Source: an uncultured Peptoniphilus sp. (GTDB lineage Bacteria > Bacillota > Clostridia > Tissierellales > Peptoniphilaceae). Taken from it: DNA of 64,000 nucleotides. The notes beneath the pieces were generated by a model. That model saw only the letters and a program-made list of their open reading frames with translations, was not told where the DNA came from and made no database searches. Shown one piece after another: positions 7,742 to 15,670 of the stretch (the first letter of the stretch is position 1; every line of letters starts with the position of its first letter). The translations under genes and the position numbers were made by a program. The stretch spans positions 105,510 to 169,509 of the forward strand of contig NZ_CALUAA010000002.1 in the NCBI RefSeq assembly GCF_943913915.1. The letters are read 5' to 3'.

Positions 7742-8749
7742 ATGAAATTTTCCAGAAGTATCCACGCCGTTGACTCTCATACCGCCGGTGAAGCTACACG
7801 TGTTGTCATTGGCGGCATCCCTAACATTCCCGGGAAAAGTATGCCTGAAAAGAAACAATATCTCGAAGATAATTTGGACTACTTGCGTACCGCACTTATG
7901 TTAGAACCCCGCGGACATAACGACATGTTCGGTTCTATCCTTACTCAACCGACAAATGATGAAGCCGATTACGGTATCATCTTCATGGATGGCGGCGGAT
8001 ACCTTAACATGTGTGGTCACGGTACCATAGGTGCTATGTCCGTTGCTGTTGAAACAGGTATCATTCCCGCAGAAGAACCCGTTACCAAAGTTGTTCAAGA
8101 AGCTCCCGCAGGCATCGTTCGCGGTGAAGTAGAAGTTGAAGACGGACACGCTAAGAAAGTAACCTTCACCAATGTTCCTGCATTCCTTTACAAAGAAGAT
8201 CAAGAAGTTGAACTTCCCGGCTATGGAAAGATCAAATTTGATATCTCCTTTGGCGGCAGTTTCTTTGCTATCGTAAAAGTTGATCAAATCGGCGTTACCA
8301 TTGAGCCGGAAAACGCACAAGTTCTTAACAAACTTGGTATGCAACTTCGCGACATCATCAACAAAGAAATTAAGGTTCAACACCCCGAACTTCCCCATAT
8401 CAACACCGTCGATCTTATCGAATGGTGGTCCGAAACCGATACACCGGGCGCAACTCTTAAAAACTGTGTCGTCTTCGGTCAAGGTCAAGTCGACAGATCT
8501 CCCTGTGGAACCGGTACCAGTGCTAAAATGGCTACCCTTTACAAAAAAGGCGAGCTGAAAGTCGGTGAAGAATTCGTTTACGAATCCATCTTAGGCACAC
8601 TCTTCTACGGTAAGATCATTGAAGAAGCTAAAGTCGGCGACTTAGACGCTGTTATTCCTCAAGTATCCGGTTCTGCTTGGATCACAGGCTTCAACCACTT
8701 TGTAATCGATGAAACCGACCCCGTTAAACACGGCTTCATTCTCGGATAA
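7742..8749 (+). CDS. prdF: Proline racemase PrdF
   Basis: A 335-residue proline racemase that interconverts L- and D-proline and so feeds the D-specific reductase encoded upstream. The two catalytic cysteines are present: Cys91 in NMCGHGTIG and Cys255 in SPCGTGTSAK. The true start is the ATG at 7742 behind AAGGAGGATCATA; an open frame extends upstream to 7583, but that extension runs through the Sec tRNA and is not protein. Codon use is biased like prdA, implying high expression. The 4-hydroxyproline epimerase branch of the family is an alternative in isolation but not in this context. Confidence 0.95.
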   Translation: MKFSRSIHAVDSHTAGEATRVVIGGIPNIPGKSMPEKKQYLEDNLDYLRTALMLEPRGHNDMFGSILTQPTNDEADYGIIFMDGGGYLNMCGHGTIGAMSVAVETGIIPAEEPVTKVVQEAPAGIVRGEVEVEDGHAKKVTFTNVPAFLYKEDQEVELPGYGKIKFDISFGGSFFAIVKVDQIGVTIEPENAQVLNKLGMQLRDIINKEIKVQHPELPHINTVDLIEWWSETDTPGATLKNCVVFGQGQVDRSPCGTGTSAKMATLYKKGELKVGEEFVYESILGTLFYGKIIEEAKVGDLDAVIPQVSGSAWITGFNHFVIDETDPVKHGFILG

Positions 8750-8773
8750 GATATCACTAGATAGGAGTATTAC

Positions 8774-9655
8774 ATGATTGTTAAATTACTTTTAGGAGTA
8801 TTGGGTGTTCTCACCCTTTACTTCCTATTCTTCTTCGTTAAAGACGTAGCTGCTAACAAAGAAGTTCTAGCACACGAAAAAGCAAGCTGGGTTAAATCCG
8901 GACTTATCGGTGCATTTGTAAACTTTTTCGACACCTTGGGTATCGGAAGTTTCGCACCCTCTACCGCACTTTTAGACTTCTTTAAACAATTAGACCATGA
9001 CCGTTTACTTCCCGGTACCTTAAACGTATCCTGTACTATCCCCGTTATGACGGAAGCTTTTATTTTCATTCAATCCGTTGAGGTTGATCCGGTAACTCTA
9101 TTTGCCATGGTAGCGGCTGCTATCGTCGGCTCCTTCGTCGGATCCAGAACCGTATCCAAGCTTCCCGAGAAAAAAGTACAACTCTACATGGGTATCGCAC
9201 TTCTTGTAACGGCAGCACTCATGATCTTAAAACAATTCGGCGTTTTAGATGCTCTCGGAACCGGTAACGATGCGATCGCATTGACAGGTATTAAACTTGT
9301 TATCGCCGTCGTTATCAACTTCTTCCTAGGCGCTCTTATGACTATCGGTGTCGGTCTTTACGCTCCCTGTATGGCACTCGTCTACATGCTCGGTTTAAAC
9401 CCCTTGGTTGCTTTCCCGATCATGATGGCTTCCTGCGCAGGCTTAATGCCCGTAGCCAGTGCTGAATTTATTAAAGCAGGCGTTTACGCTCGTAAAGCCA
9501 GTATCGCCATTAGTATCGGCGGTATCATCGGTGTATTCATCGCTGCTAAATTCGTTACAGGCCTTCCCATGGACGTTCTTACGATTATCATTACCCTCGT
9601 CGTTATCTACACGGCTATCACCTATATTCGTAAGTCCAAAGCCCACGCAGCATAA
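8774..9655 (+). CDS. TauE/SafE-family membrane permease in the prd cluster
   Basis: A 293-residue polytopic membrane protein with about eight hydrophobic segments arranged as two homologous halves, as in the TSUP (TauE/SafE) family. It follows prdF by 24 bp and precedes a strong terminator, so it is the last gene of the prd unit. It shares the cluster's biased codon use. TSUP proteins are usually linked to sulfur oxyanions and organosulfur compounds. Its place here suggests transport of something tied to proline fermentation or selenium/sulfur supply, but no substrate can be read from the sequence. Confidence 0.85.
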   Translation: MIVKLLLGVLGVLTLYFLFFFVKDVAANKEVLAHEKASWVKSGLIGAFVNFFDTLGIGSFAPSTALLDFFKQLDHDRLLPGTLNVSCTIPVMTEAFIFIQSVEVDPVTLFAMVAAAIVGSFVGSRTVSKLPEKKVQLYMGIALLVTAALMILKQFGVLDALGTGNDAIALTGIKLVIAVVINFFLGALMTIGVGLYAPCMALVYMLGLNPLVAFPIMMASCAGLMPVASAEFIKAGVYARKASIAISIGGIIGVFIAAKFVTGLPMDVLTIIITLVVIYTAITYIRKSKAHAA

Positions 9656-9661
9656 AAAAGT

Positions 9662-9690
9662 AAAAGCAGACCACGTTGGTCTGCTTTTTT
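9662..9690 (+). terminator. Terminator of the prd operon
   Basis: GCAGACCA/TGGTCTGC stem with a 3-nt loop followed by T6. It ends the rightward prd transcript right after the TauE/SafE-family gene. Confidence 0.92.
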
Positions 9691-9701
9691 GATGGAAAAA
9701 A

Positions 9702-9734
9702 AGAGTACTGTTACAGATTTTGTAACAGTACTCT
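9702..9734 (-). terminator. Terminator for the convergent selD-yedF transcript
   Basis: AGAGTACTGTTACA/TGTAACAGTACTCT is a perfect 14-bp stem with a 5-nt loop. On the minus strand it is followed by T-rich sequence, so it terminates yedF; it could also work rightward. Confidence 0.85.
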
Positions 9735-9751
9735 TTTCGATTTAAACGATT

Positions 9752-10342
9752 TTAGCAGGGCTTGATGACTTTGTATTGAATCATAAGTTCCGCAATGCGA
9801 TACATATTGGTGATCTCGCCGATTTGAAGCTTTTCCTTTACCTCATATTGATTGAGACAGAGACCGCAGGAAAGGACTTGGGTGCCTTTCTTTTCAAGTT
9901 CTTTTAAATCGCCGATGACCTTTTCATTCAGCGTCGGGAGAAGGACGCCGGTGTTGTAGAAGATCACGTAGGTGGGCGTAATGTCTTGTTCGGTCAGCGC
10001 GTAGACAAAACCTTCTAATAGATTTTTAGAGAAGGTTTCATCGCCTGTGCCCATCTTATCGCTAGAAATGGCGACGATATATTCGCCGCAAAGACCTTCT
10101 TCCGCGGCGGCGACGGTTTCGCCTTCACCGGTTTTTACGAGATGAACTTCGTAATCCGTATTTGAATTGGTTTTGACATCGGCAGTGAAGCCTAATTGTT
10201 TCGCCATTTTGGAAAGATTTTCCGTGGCGATTTTATTATCGACCTTGACGGTAACTTCTTCTAAATTTTCTTCGCGAATGGCTTTTTTCGTTAAAATTAC
10301 GGGGCGAGGACAAGCGAGCCCCATGGCGTCGATAATTTTCAT
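9752..10342 (-). CDS. yedF: Selenium metabolism sulfurtransferase-like protein YedF
   Basis: A 196-residue two-domain protein. The N-terminal TusA-like domain carries the CPxP motif (LACPRPVI, Cys at about residue 10). The C-terminal domain is DsrE/DsrF-like with VLSCGLCLNQY. This fusion is the YedF form that co-occurs with selD, and its start lies 4 bp after the selD stop. The proposed role is selenium or sulfur relay to SelD, which has not been proven biochemically. Genes on either side make the selenium association firm. Confidence 0.9.
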   Translation of the reverse strand: MKIIDAMGLACPRPVILTKKAIREENLEEVTVKVDNKIATENLSKMAKQLGFTADVKTNSNTDYEVHLVKTGEGETVAAAEEGLCGEYIVAISSDKMGTGDETFSKNLLEGFVYALTEQDITPTYVIFYNTGVLLPTLNEKVIGDLKELEKKGTQVLSCGLCLNQYEVKEKLQIGEITNMYRIAELMIQYKVIKPC

Positions 10343-10346
10343 TTTA

Positions 10347-11354
10347 TTACCTCACATAAATAGATTTTTCGGAAGGTTCGATCATTTCGCCGATGTAGGC
10401 CACATCGATTCCCTTCTCTTTCATTTCGTCGAACATTTTCTTGCCGTCTTCCGGATCCACACTGATTAAGAGTCCGCCGGATGTTTGGGGATCGTAGAGG
10501 ACTTCTTCCATAGCGAAATCGTCGATTTCGAAAGTGATCTTATCGCCGTAGGCATTGCGGTTCCGTTGGCCGCCGGCGGTAAAGAGGAAGTTTTCAGCCG
10601 CCTCTTTGGCGCCCTTTAAGACATTAAGCTTATCCGCATAGATAACAGCGCTGGCACCGTCGGCCATTTCGCATAAGTGGCCTAAAAGTCCGAAGCCTGT
10701 CACGTCGGTTAGGGCGTGGACATCGTAGTCTTTCAAGACATCGTAGGGATGTTTGTTCAGGCGGCACATAGAATCTACTGCCGCTTGGTAATCCTCTTCG
10801 CTCACTTCATCCACAGTGTAGCCGCTCATTAAGAGGGAGACGCCGAGGGGTTTGGTAAGATAAAGGGCGTCGCCGACTTTCGGCGTGTTATTGCGCTTAA
10901 TATCTTTAAGATTCAGTTTTCCGATAACACTTAAGCCGTATTTGATCTTGGGATCGTGAATGGAGTGTCCGCCTGTTAAGGTGGTCATAGCCTCTTTACA
11001 GACATCAGCGCCGCCTTTTAAAATTTCATCTAAAATGGCCATATCCTCCTCTTCGGGGAAGGCAACGATGTTCATGGCGCTAACAGGTTCCGCACCCATG
11101 GCGTAAATATCCGACAGGGCGTTGGCCGCTGCGATTTTGCCGAAGGCATAGGCATCTTCTACCATGGGCGGGAAGAAGTCTAAGGATGTGACGATGGCGA
11201 TATCATCAGTAACTTGGATGATGGCCCCGTCTTCATTGCCTTCGAAACCTGCGAGGATATCCTCGCGCTTATAAATGGGTAAATTTCTTAAAATAGTGGA
11301 CAGGTCACCTGCGCCGATTTTGGCATTGCAACCTCCACAAACGTCTAAATGCAT
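10347..11354 (-). CDS. selD: Selenide, water dikinase (selenophosphate synthase) SelD
   Basis: A 335-residue SelD, which makes selenophosphate from selenide and ATP for Sec-tRNA synthesis. The N-terminal catalytic element is CGGCNAKI, placing the catalytic Cys at residue 9 and the essential Lys at 12, so this SelD is a Cys and not a Sec form. The ATP-binding core contains VTSLDFFPPMVEDAY and GKIAAANALSDIYAMGA. I chose the ATG at 11354 because GGAGG lies 6-7 nt upstream; a longer frame from 11375 would start inside the -10 element. It is the first gene of the selD-yedF pair. Confidence 0.95.
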   Translation of the reverse strand: MHLDVCGGCNAKIGAGDLSTILRNLPIYKREDILAGFEGNEDGAIIQVTDDIAIVTSLDFFPPMVEDAYAFGKIAAANALSDIYAMGAEPVSAMNIVAFPEEEDMAILDEILKGGADVCKEAMTTLTGGHSIHDPKIKYGLSVIGKLNLKDIKRNNTPKVGDALYLTKPLGVSLLMSGYTVDEVSEEDYQAAVDSMCRLNKHPYDVLKDYDVHALTDVTGFGLLGHLCEMADGASAVIYADKLNVLKGAKEAAENFLFTAGGQRNRNAYGDKITFEIDDFAMEEVLYDPQTSGGLLISVDPEDGKKMFDEMKEKGIDVAYIGEMIEPSEKSIYVR

Positions 11355-11373
11355 AGTATCCCTCCATAAAATC

Positions 11374-11379
11374 ATTATA
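11374..11379 (-). promoter_or_regulatory. -10 element for selD-yedF
   Basis: TATAAT on the minus strand (11379 to 11374) lies 20 bp upstream of the chosen selD start, leaving a very short leader with the GGAGG site. No good -35 was found, so the exact promoter is tentative. Confidence 0.5.
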
Positions 11380-11484
11380 TCACAGGGGCTAAAAACGAAA
11401 TGTTTTTAATGTATAGAATTAAACGACGAAAGAACGAATTGTATAGAAAAAATAAATAGAAAAAACGCCCCGAAGGGCGAATTT

Positions 11485-12765
11485 TTATAGATTTTCCAAA
11501 GCTTGTTTAATATCGGCGATAATGTCTTCTTTATCTTCGATGCCGACGCTCATGCGAATAAGATCGGCGCTGACACCGGCGGCAAGGAGTTCTTCATCGT
11601 TCATTTGGCGATGGGTGGTGCTCGCCGGGTGAAGGACGCAGGTGCGGGCATCGGCGACGTGAGTGACGACGGCGGCGAGCTTTAAGCTGTCCATAAATTT
11701 CGTAGCGGCTTCCCGTCCGCCTTCAACGCCGAAGGAGATGACGCCACAGGAGCCGTTCGGGAGGTATTTTTCAGCCAGCTCGTGTTGACTGTCGTCTTCC
11801 AATGCAGAGAAGTTGACCCAGGCGATTTTATCGTGACCCTTTAAATAAGTGGCCACGGCGTGGGCATTTTCGAAATGGCGGGGCATTCTGAGGTGAAGAG
11901 TTTCCAGACCGATTCCTAAATAGAAGGAGTTTTGCGGCGAGGGCACACTCCCCAGATCGCGCATAATGGTGGTGGTAAGCTTCGTGATATAAGATGCCTT
12001 CCCGAAGGTCTCGGTAAAGGTTATGCCGTGATAGGTTTCATCGGGTTCTGTCAGCTGCGGGTATTTTTCCCCGTGTGCCGTCCAGTCGAAGTTTCCGGAA
12101 TCAATGACGGCGCCGCCTAAAGCATTGGCGAAACCGTTCATATATTTCGATGTGGAGTGGGTGACGATGTCGGCTCCGTATTCGAAGGGGCGAAGGAAGA
12201 TCGGCGTCGGGAAGGTGTTGTCCACAATAAGGGGTACGCCGTGGTCGTGAGCTGCGGCGGCGAAGGTTTCGATGTCTAAAATCTTAAGGGCGGGGTTGGC
12301 CAAACTTTCACCGAATACCGCCTTCGTGTTCGGGCGGAAGGCGCGGTCCAATTCTTCTTTTGTGGCCGCCGGATCCACGAAGGTGGATTCGATGCCCATG
12401 TCCTTCATGGTGTGGGCAATAAGATTATAGCTGCCGCCGTAAATAGCAGAAGAGGCTACGACGTGGTCGCCTGCTTTTAAAATATTAATGAGGGCGTAGA
12501 AATTGGCCGCCTGACCGGAAGAGGTCAAGATACCGGCGACGCCGCCTTCCAAAGCCGTAATCTTTGCCGCCACGGCGTCATTGGTGGGGTTGGAAAGACG
12601 AGAGTAAAAATAGCCCGATTCTTTTAAATCGAAGAGATCCCCCATTTGCTTAGAAGAGTCATATTTAAAAGTAGTGGACTGCACGATAGGCACCACACGA
12701 GGTTCACCGTTTTGGGGATCGTATCCTGCTTGCACACATAATGTTCCGAGTCCTTGTTTTGTCAT
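11485..12765 (-). CDS. metY: O-acetylhomoserine sulfhydrylase (MetY-type)
   Basis: A 426-residue PLP enzyme of the Cys/Met metabolism family. The sequence shows the TSSGQAANFYAL block, an IVDNTFPTPIFLRPFEYGADIV block and the PLP-lysine context HSTSKYMNG. Length and the C-terminal LIRMSVGIED match O-acetylhomoserine sulfhydrylases, which make homocysteine from O-acetylhomoserine and sulfide. A methionine gamma-lyase role cannot be excluded by eye. The start at 12765 follows AAGGAGG by 5 nt; upstream in-frame ATGs lie inside brnQ. It is 10 bp from brnQ and shares its T-box leader. The Met-type specifier of that leader supports a methionine-pathway role. Confidence 0.88.
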   Translation of the reverse strand: MTKQGLGTLCVQAGYDPQNGEPRVVPIVQSTTFKYDSSKQMGDLFDLKESGYFYSRLSNPTNDAVAAKITALEGGVAGILTSSGQAANFYALINILKAGDHVVASSAIYGGSYNLIAHTMKDMGIESTFVDPAATKEELDRAFRPNTKAVFGESLANPALKILDIETFAAAAHDHGVPLIVDNTFPTPIFLRPFEYGADIVTHSTSKYMNGFANALGGAVIDSGNFDWTAHGEKYPQLTEPDETYHGITFTETFGKASYITKLTTTIMRDLGSVPSPQNSFYLGIGLETLHLRMPRHFENAHAVATYLKGHDKIAWVNFSALEDDSQHELAEKYLPNGSCGVISFGVEGGREAATKFMDSLKLAAVVTHVADARTCVLHPASTTHRQMNDEELLAAGVSADLIRMSVGIEDKEDIIADIKQALENL

Positions 12766-12775
12766 CATATCCTCC

Positions 12776-14095
12776 TTAAAGTTCATTTTCTGTAGACGAG
12801 AGGGCGGCGGTTTTTGCCGTTCCCTTCGCGAGTTCATAGATTAAGCCGAGTACGAAACCTGTAACGGCCGGCAAGAGCCAGGCGAAGCCCGCCCCCGAAA
12901 GGGGAATGGCATCCACGGCAGCTTGTAATAGGGGTAGGCCTGTAAAGGCAGTGATCGCTTCCAATAAACTGACGACCAGGGTAAAGACCATGGCGACGCG
13001 GAAGGCGAGGGCGTGATTTTCGAGAGGTTTATAGAAAATGCCCAAGATCATAAGCATGATCACACTGGGGTATACCATAAGGTAAATAGGCGTCGCCAAG
13101 AAGACGATTTTTTCCACGCCTAAGAGGGTAATGCCTGCGCCGATACAGGAAAATAATATGGCGGCCTGCTTATGGGAAAGTTTCCCTTTCGTAAATTCGT
13201 GAAAGAAATTGGCGATGGATGTAATTTGCCCGATGGCCGTGGTTAAGCAGGCGAGGACGACGGCGATACTTAAAAGAGCGAGGCCTTTTTCGCCTAAAAT
13301 GGCGCGCACGATATTGAGAAGGAGTGCGGCGTGATCAATATCCGCCGGGTACTGCCCGCTTAATTTGGCGCCGAAGTATAAAAGTCCCACGTAGATTACG
13401 AAAAAGAGACCGAAGGTAATGACACCGGCTTTGGCGACGATGGTGTTTCGATCCTTATCGCTCGCGTAGCCTCTTCGCACAATGTCACCTATAAAGACGG
13501 TGCCGATTAAAAAGCTTACGAGTAAATCGCCGGTTTGGTAGCCGCCTAAAAAAGAATTTAAAAGCACATTATCAACCTGCGGATTGTCAGGGACGGCGTC
13601 GATGGGGAAGAGTACCCCTTTGATCACAATAATAAATAAGATTGTCACGAGGGCCGGAGTGAGATACCGGGCGACTTTGTCGATCATGGCGCTTAAATCC
13701 AAAGCGAAGTAAAGGGCGATGCCGAAATAAAAGAGGGCAAACACCGCCATGGGCACCTTCGGGAACAGTGCCTGAACGCCCAGTTCGTAGGCCACGGCAC
13801 CGGTCCTCGGCACGGAAATGTGGCCGGCAAAAAGCATAATTAAGAGCAATAAGTACTTAGAAAATTCCGGGTGAATGTTTTCGGTAAGGGCCTCCACCGA
13901 GCCTGCTCTTGAAATAACGTACAGGGCCACAATAGGCATCAAAACGGCTGAAACCATCAGCCCTACAGCACCGAGAGTCCATTGATTTCCCGATACGAGG
14001 CCCAGGGCGCCGGGGAAGATTAAATTGCCCGCCCCGAAATAAGAGGCGAAGAGCGCCAAGCCGATGTAAAAAGTATCTCGATTTTTCTTTCTCAT
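12776..14095 (-). CDS. brnQ: BrnQ-type LIVCS family amino acid transporter
   Basis: A 439-residue membrane protein with about twelve hydrophobic segments and the family N-terminus FASYFGAGNLIFPGALG. BrnQ proteins are Na+- or H+-coupled carriers for branched-chain amino acids, and some relatives move methionine. The start at 14095 follows AGGAG by 7-8 nt, whereas longer starts would run into the T-box terminator. It is the first gene after the T-box, followed by metY. The Met-like specifier raises the possibility that this copy carries methionine, which is inference. Confidence 0.9.
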   Translation of the reverse strand: MRKKNRDTFYIGLALFASYFGAGNLIFPGALGLVSGNQWTLGAVGLMVSAVLMPIVALYVISRAGSVEALTENIHPEFSKYLLLLIMLFAGHISVPRTGAVAYELGVQALFPKVPMAVFALFYFGIALYFALDLSAMIDKVARYLTPALVTILFIIVIKGVLFPIDAVPDNPQVDNVLLNSFLGGYQTGDLLVSFLIGTVFIGDIVRRGYASDKDRNTIVAKAGVITFGLFFVIYVGLLYFGAKLSGQYPADIDHAALLLNIVRAILGEKGLALLSIAVVLACLTTAIGQITSIANFFHEFTKGKLSHKQAAILFSCIGAGITLLGVEKIVFLATPIYLMVYPSVIMLMILGIFYKPLENHALAFRVAMVFTLVVSLLEAITAFTGLPLLQAAVDAIPLSGAGFAWLLPAVTGFVLGLIYELAKGTAKTAALSSTENEL

Positions 14096-14130
14096 ATCCA
14101 TCTCCTTTTCTTTCGTTATTTGCGATAAAT

Positions 14131-14389
14131 AAAAAAAGCCTCCGTCCTTAAAAGGACGAAGGCAAAATGCTCGTGTTACCACCTTTTTTCATTATTTTAT
14201 CGCTAAAATAACCTTACAGAGTACAATCATACCCGTGACGCTATAACAGGCGTACCTGTCGCAGCCTAAACCGAGGTTTCGGTGCGAACACTCCAAGGCC
14301 ATGTTCCGAAACTTCCATGCCGATTCCTTTCACCAAATGGAATCTCTCTGTGGGCACTTCCCTTTTGTACTCTCCTCTTCAACGTTATG
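14131..14389 (-). promoter_or_regulatory. T-box riboswitch, probable Met specifier, with terminator
   Basis: Reading leftward, the leader shows the stem I AGTA and AGAGAG elements, a GGTGAAAG terminal loop region and then GAACATGGCCTTGGAGTG. There ATG occupies the specifier slot, followed by a purine. The conserved T-box core AAGGTGGTAACACGAG lies at 14170-14189 (minus strand), followed by the competing terminator GCCTTCGTCC/GGACGGAGGC with T7 (14163-14131). Uncharged cognate tRNA binding would favour the antiterminator and turn on brnQ-metY. Specifier assignment was by eye against the consensus; Ile (ATC at the start of the 3' strand) is the alternative. Confidence 0.92.
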
Positions 14390-14395
14390 AATGGA

Positions 14396-14424
14396 ATTAT
14401 AGGCGAAGAGTCGGGGAGAGTCAA
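14396..14424 (-). promoter_or_regulatory. Promoter of the T-box/brnQ/metY unit
   Basis: On the minus strand TTGACT (14424-14419) and TATAAT (14401-14396) are 17 bp apart, placing the transcript start near 14389, directly before the T-box leader. Confidence 0.88.
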
Positions 14425-14507
14425 GAGATATTTTAAAAAATAAAAACAGACAGGTTTTACCCTTTATATAAAACGTGGTAAGCTTGAGGTATATAGGTAT
14501 ATTGCGC

Positions 14508-15353
14508 CTATTGGATAATACGAAGAATTTTATCTGTGACATCGATTCCTGTAGCCTGTTGGAATCCCAAATAGCTCATATTGCTGTTAACCTCCACAAG
14601 TAAGGGACCTTCTTTCGATAAAATGAGATCGATCCCCGAAAAGGTAAGTCCTAACAGGCGATGGGCCTTCAGGGCCATGGCGGACTCCTCTTCTGTCAGG
14701 GAAGTGGGGCGTGCCGAGCCGCCTAAGTCGATGTTTGCGCGAAAATCCCCGGGATTGCGACGTTCAATGGCGCCGACCACCTCATCACCTACGACGATAA
14801 CGCGCTTGTCTACGCCTTTGGCCTCTTTTACATAGCGCTGAAGGAGATAATCGGCGGAGTCGAAGTTTTCGATGAGGGCTACAAGCTCATCTCTGTTTTC
14901 AGCGAGAAATACCTGTTCCCCGAAGGAGCCTTTCGCCGCCTTCGCCACCATAGGGTAGCCGAAGCGCTTTTCGGCGTATAGGAGGAACTCTTCTTTCGGT
15001 GCGGATCCTCTATAGTGGAAGGGGCCGGGAAGGGTGTCGATCATGGGCACCTGACCCTCCAAAGCCTCCCAGGTAAGGAGCTTGTCATCTGCGATTTCAA
15101 CGGCGCGGGGAGAATTATAGACAGGAACCTCCTCGGCGAGGGCCCGTGCCAGGCGAATATCTTTATCGAAGAAGAGGATTTTACTCGGATGTGGATCGCC
15201 TTTTAAATCTACGGCGCGGAGTTTGCCGTCCTGATGGATTAAGGCGTAATCTGTGTGGGCTTTGGCCATGATATTGTGGCCTTTTTTTATAAAGTCAGCG
15301 ACAACTTTATGAATAGTAAAGGAGAAATAACCGTGATAGATAATGTGAATCAT
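14508..15353 (-). CDS. RimK/LysX-like ATP-grasp ligase
   Basis: A 281-residue ATP-grasp protein. The N-terminal domain ends in KILFFDKDIRLARALA and a CDDK-like IADDKLLTWEAL. The ATP-grasp core follows with MVAKAAKGSFGEQVFL, RVIVVGDEVVGAIERR and the Mg-binding LLVEVNSNMSYLG. The RimK family adds amino acids to peptides or carriers; the substrate here is unknown. The start at 15353 is supported by AGGAGG 4 nt upstream. It diverges from the chorismate mutase-like gene, and the two 5' ends overlap by about 20 bp, so each gene's ribosome site lies in the other's coding sequence. Confidence 0.82.
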   Translation of the reverse strand: MIHIIYHGYFSFTIHKVVADFIKKGHNIMAKAHTDYALIHQDGKLRAVDLKGDPHPSKILFFDKDIRLARALAEEVPVYNSPRAVEIADDKLLTWEALEGQVPMIDTLPGPFHYRGSAPKEEFLLYAEKRFGYPMVAKAAKGSFGEQVFLAENRDELVALIENFDSADYLLQRYVKEAKGVDKRVIVVGDEVVGAIERRNPGDFRANIDLGGSARPTSLTEEESAMALKAHRLLGLTFSGIDLILSKEGPLLVEVNSNMSYLGFQQATGIDVTDKILRIIQ

Positions 15354-15623
15354 GCTGCCTCCTGTAAGGATTCGGTAGAAAAGTTGCGGGTGGAAATCGA
15401 TAAAATCGACGATGATCTGATCTGTCTATTGGAAAAGCGCTTCGGACTTTCCTGCGCCATCGGCGATGAGAAAAAGAAGGAGAAGCGGGAGGTTAAAGAC
15501 GGAAAGCGAGAACAGTTTATTTTAGAAAAGATCGAAAAAAGGGCTCCCGAATTTCACGAGGAGATCGCTTTATTATACGCTCGCCTCTTCGAACTTTCCA
15601 GAGGTCTTCAAAACCGGGCTTAA
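15333..15623 (+). CDS. Chorismate mutase-like protein (AroQ fold)
   Basis: A 96-residue helical protein with the AroQ pattern: LRVEIDKIDDDLICLLEKRF, then an R/K-rich helix (KKEKREVKDGKREQFI) and a third helix ending ALYARLFELSRGLQ. Chorismate mutase type II makes prephenate from chorismate. No aromatic biosynthesis gene is adjacent, so a stand-alone or regulatory role is possible. I chose the GTG start at 15333 because AAGGAG lies 8 nt upstream; the frame is open further back but without a ribosome site. Its beginning overlaps the divergent ATP-grasp gene. Confidence 0.75.
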   Translation: MIDNVNHAASCKDSVEKLRVEIDKIDDDLICLLEKRFGLSCAIGDEKKKEKREVKDGKREQFILEKIEKRAPEFHEEIALLYARLFELSRGLQNRA

Positions 15624-15647
15624 CTGATTATATCGAATATCCTGTGA

Positions 15648-15653
15648 TATAAT
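15648..15653 (+). promoter_or_regulatory. Extended -10 promoter of the walRK operon
   Basis: TGATATAAT (extended -10, TATAAT at 15648-15653) precedes the response-regulator start at 15671 by 17 bp, so the leader would be very short with AAAGGAGGAAC near its 5' end. The -35 (TGATTA) is poor. Confidence 0.55.
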
Positions 15654-15670
15654 CGACAAAGGAGGAACTT

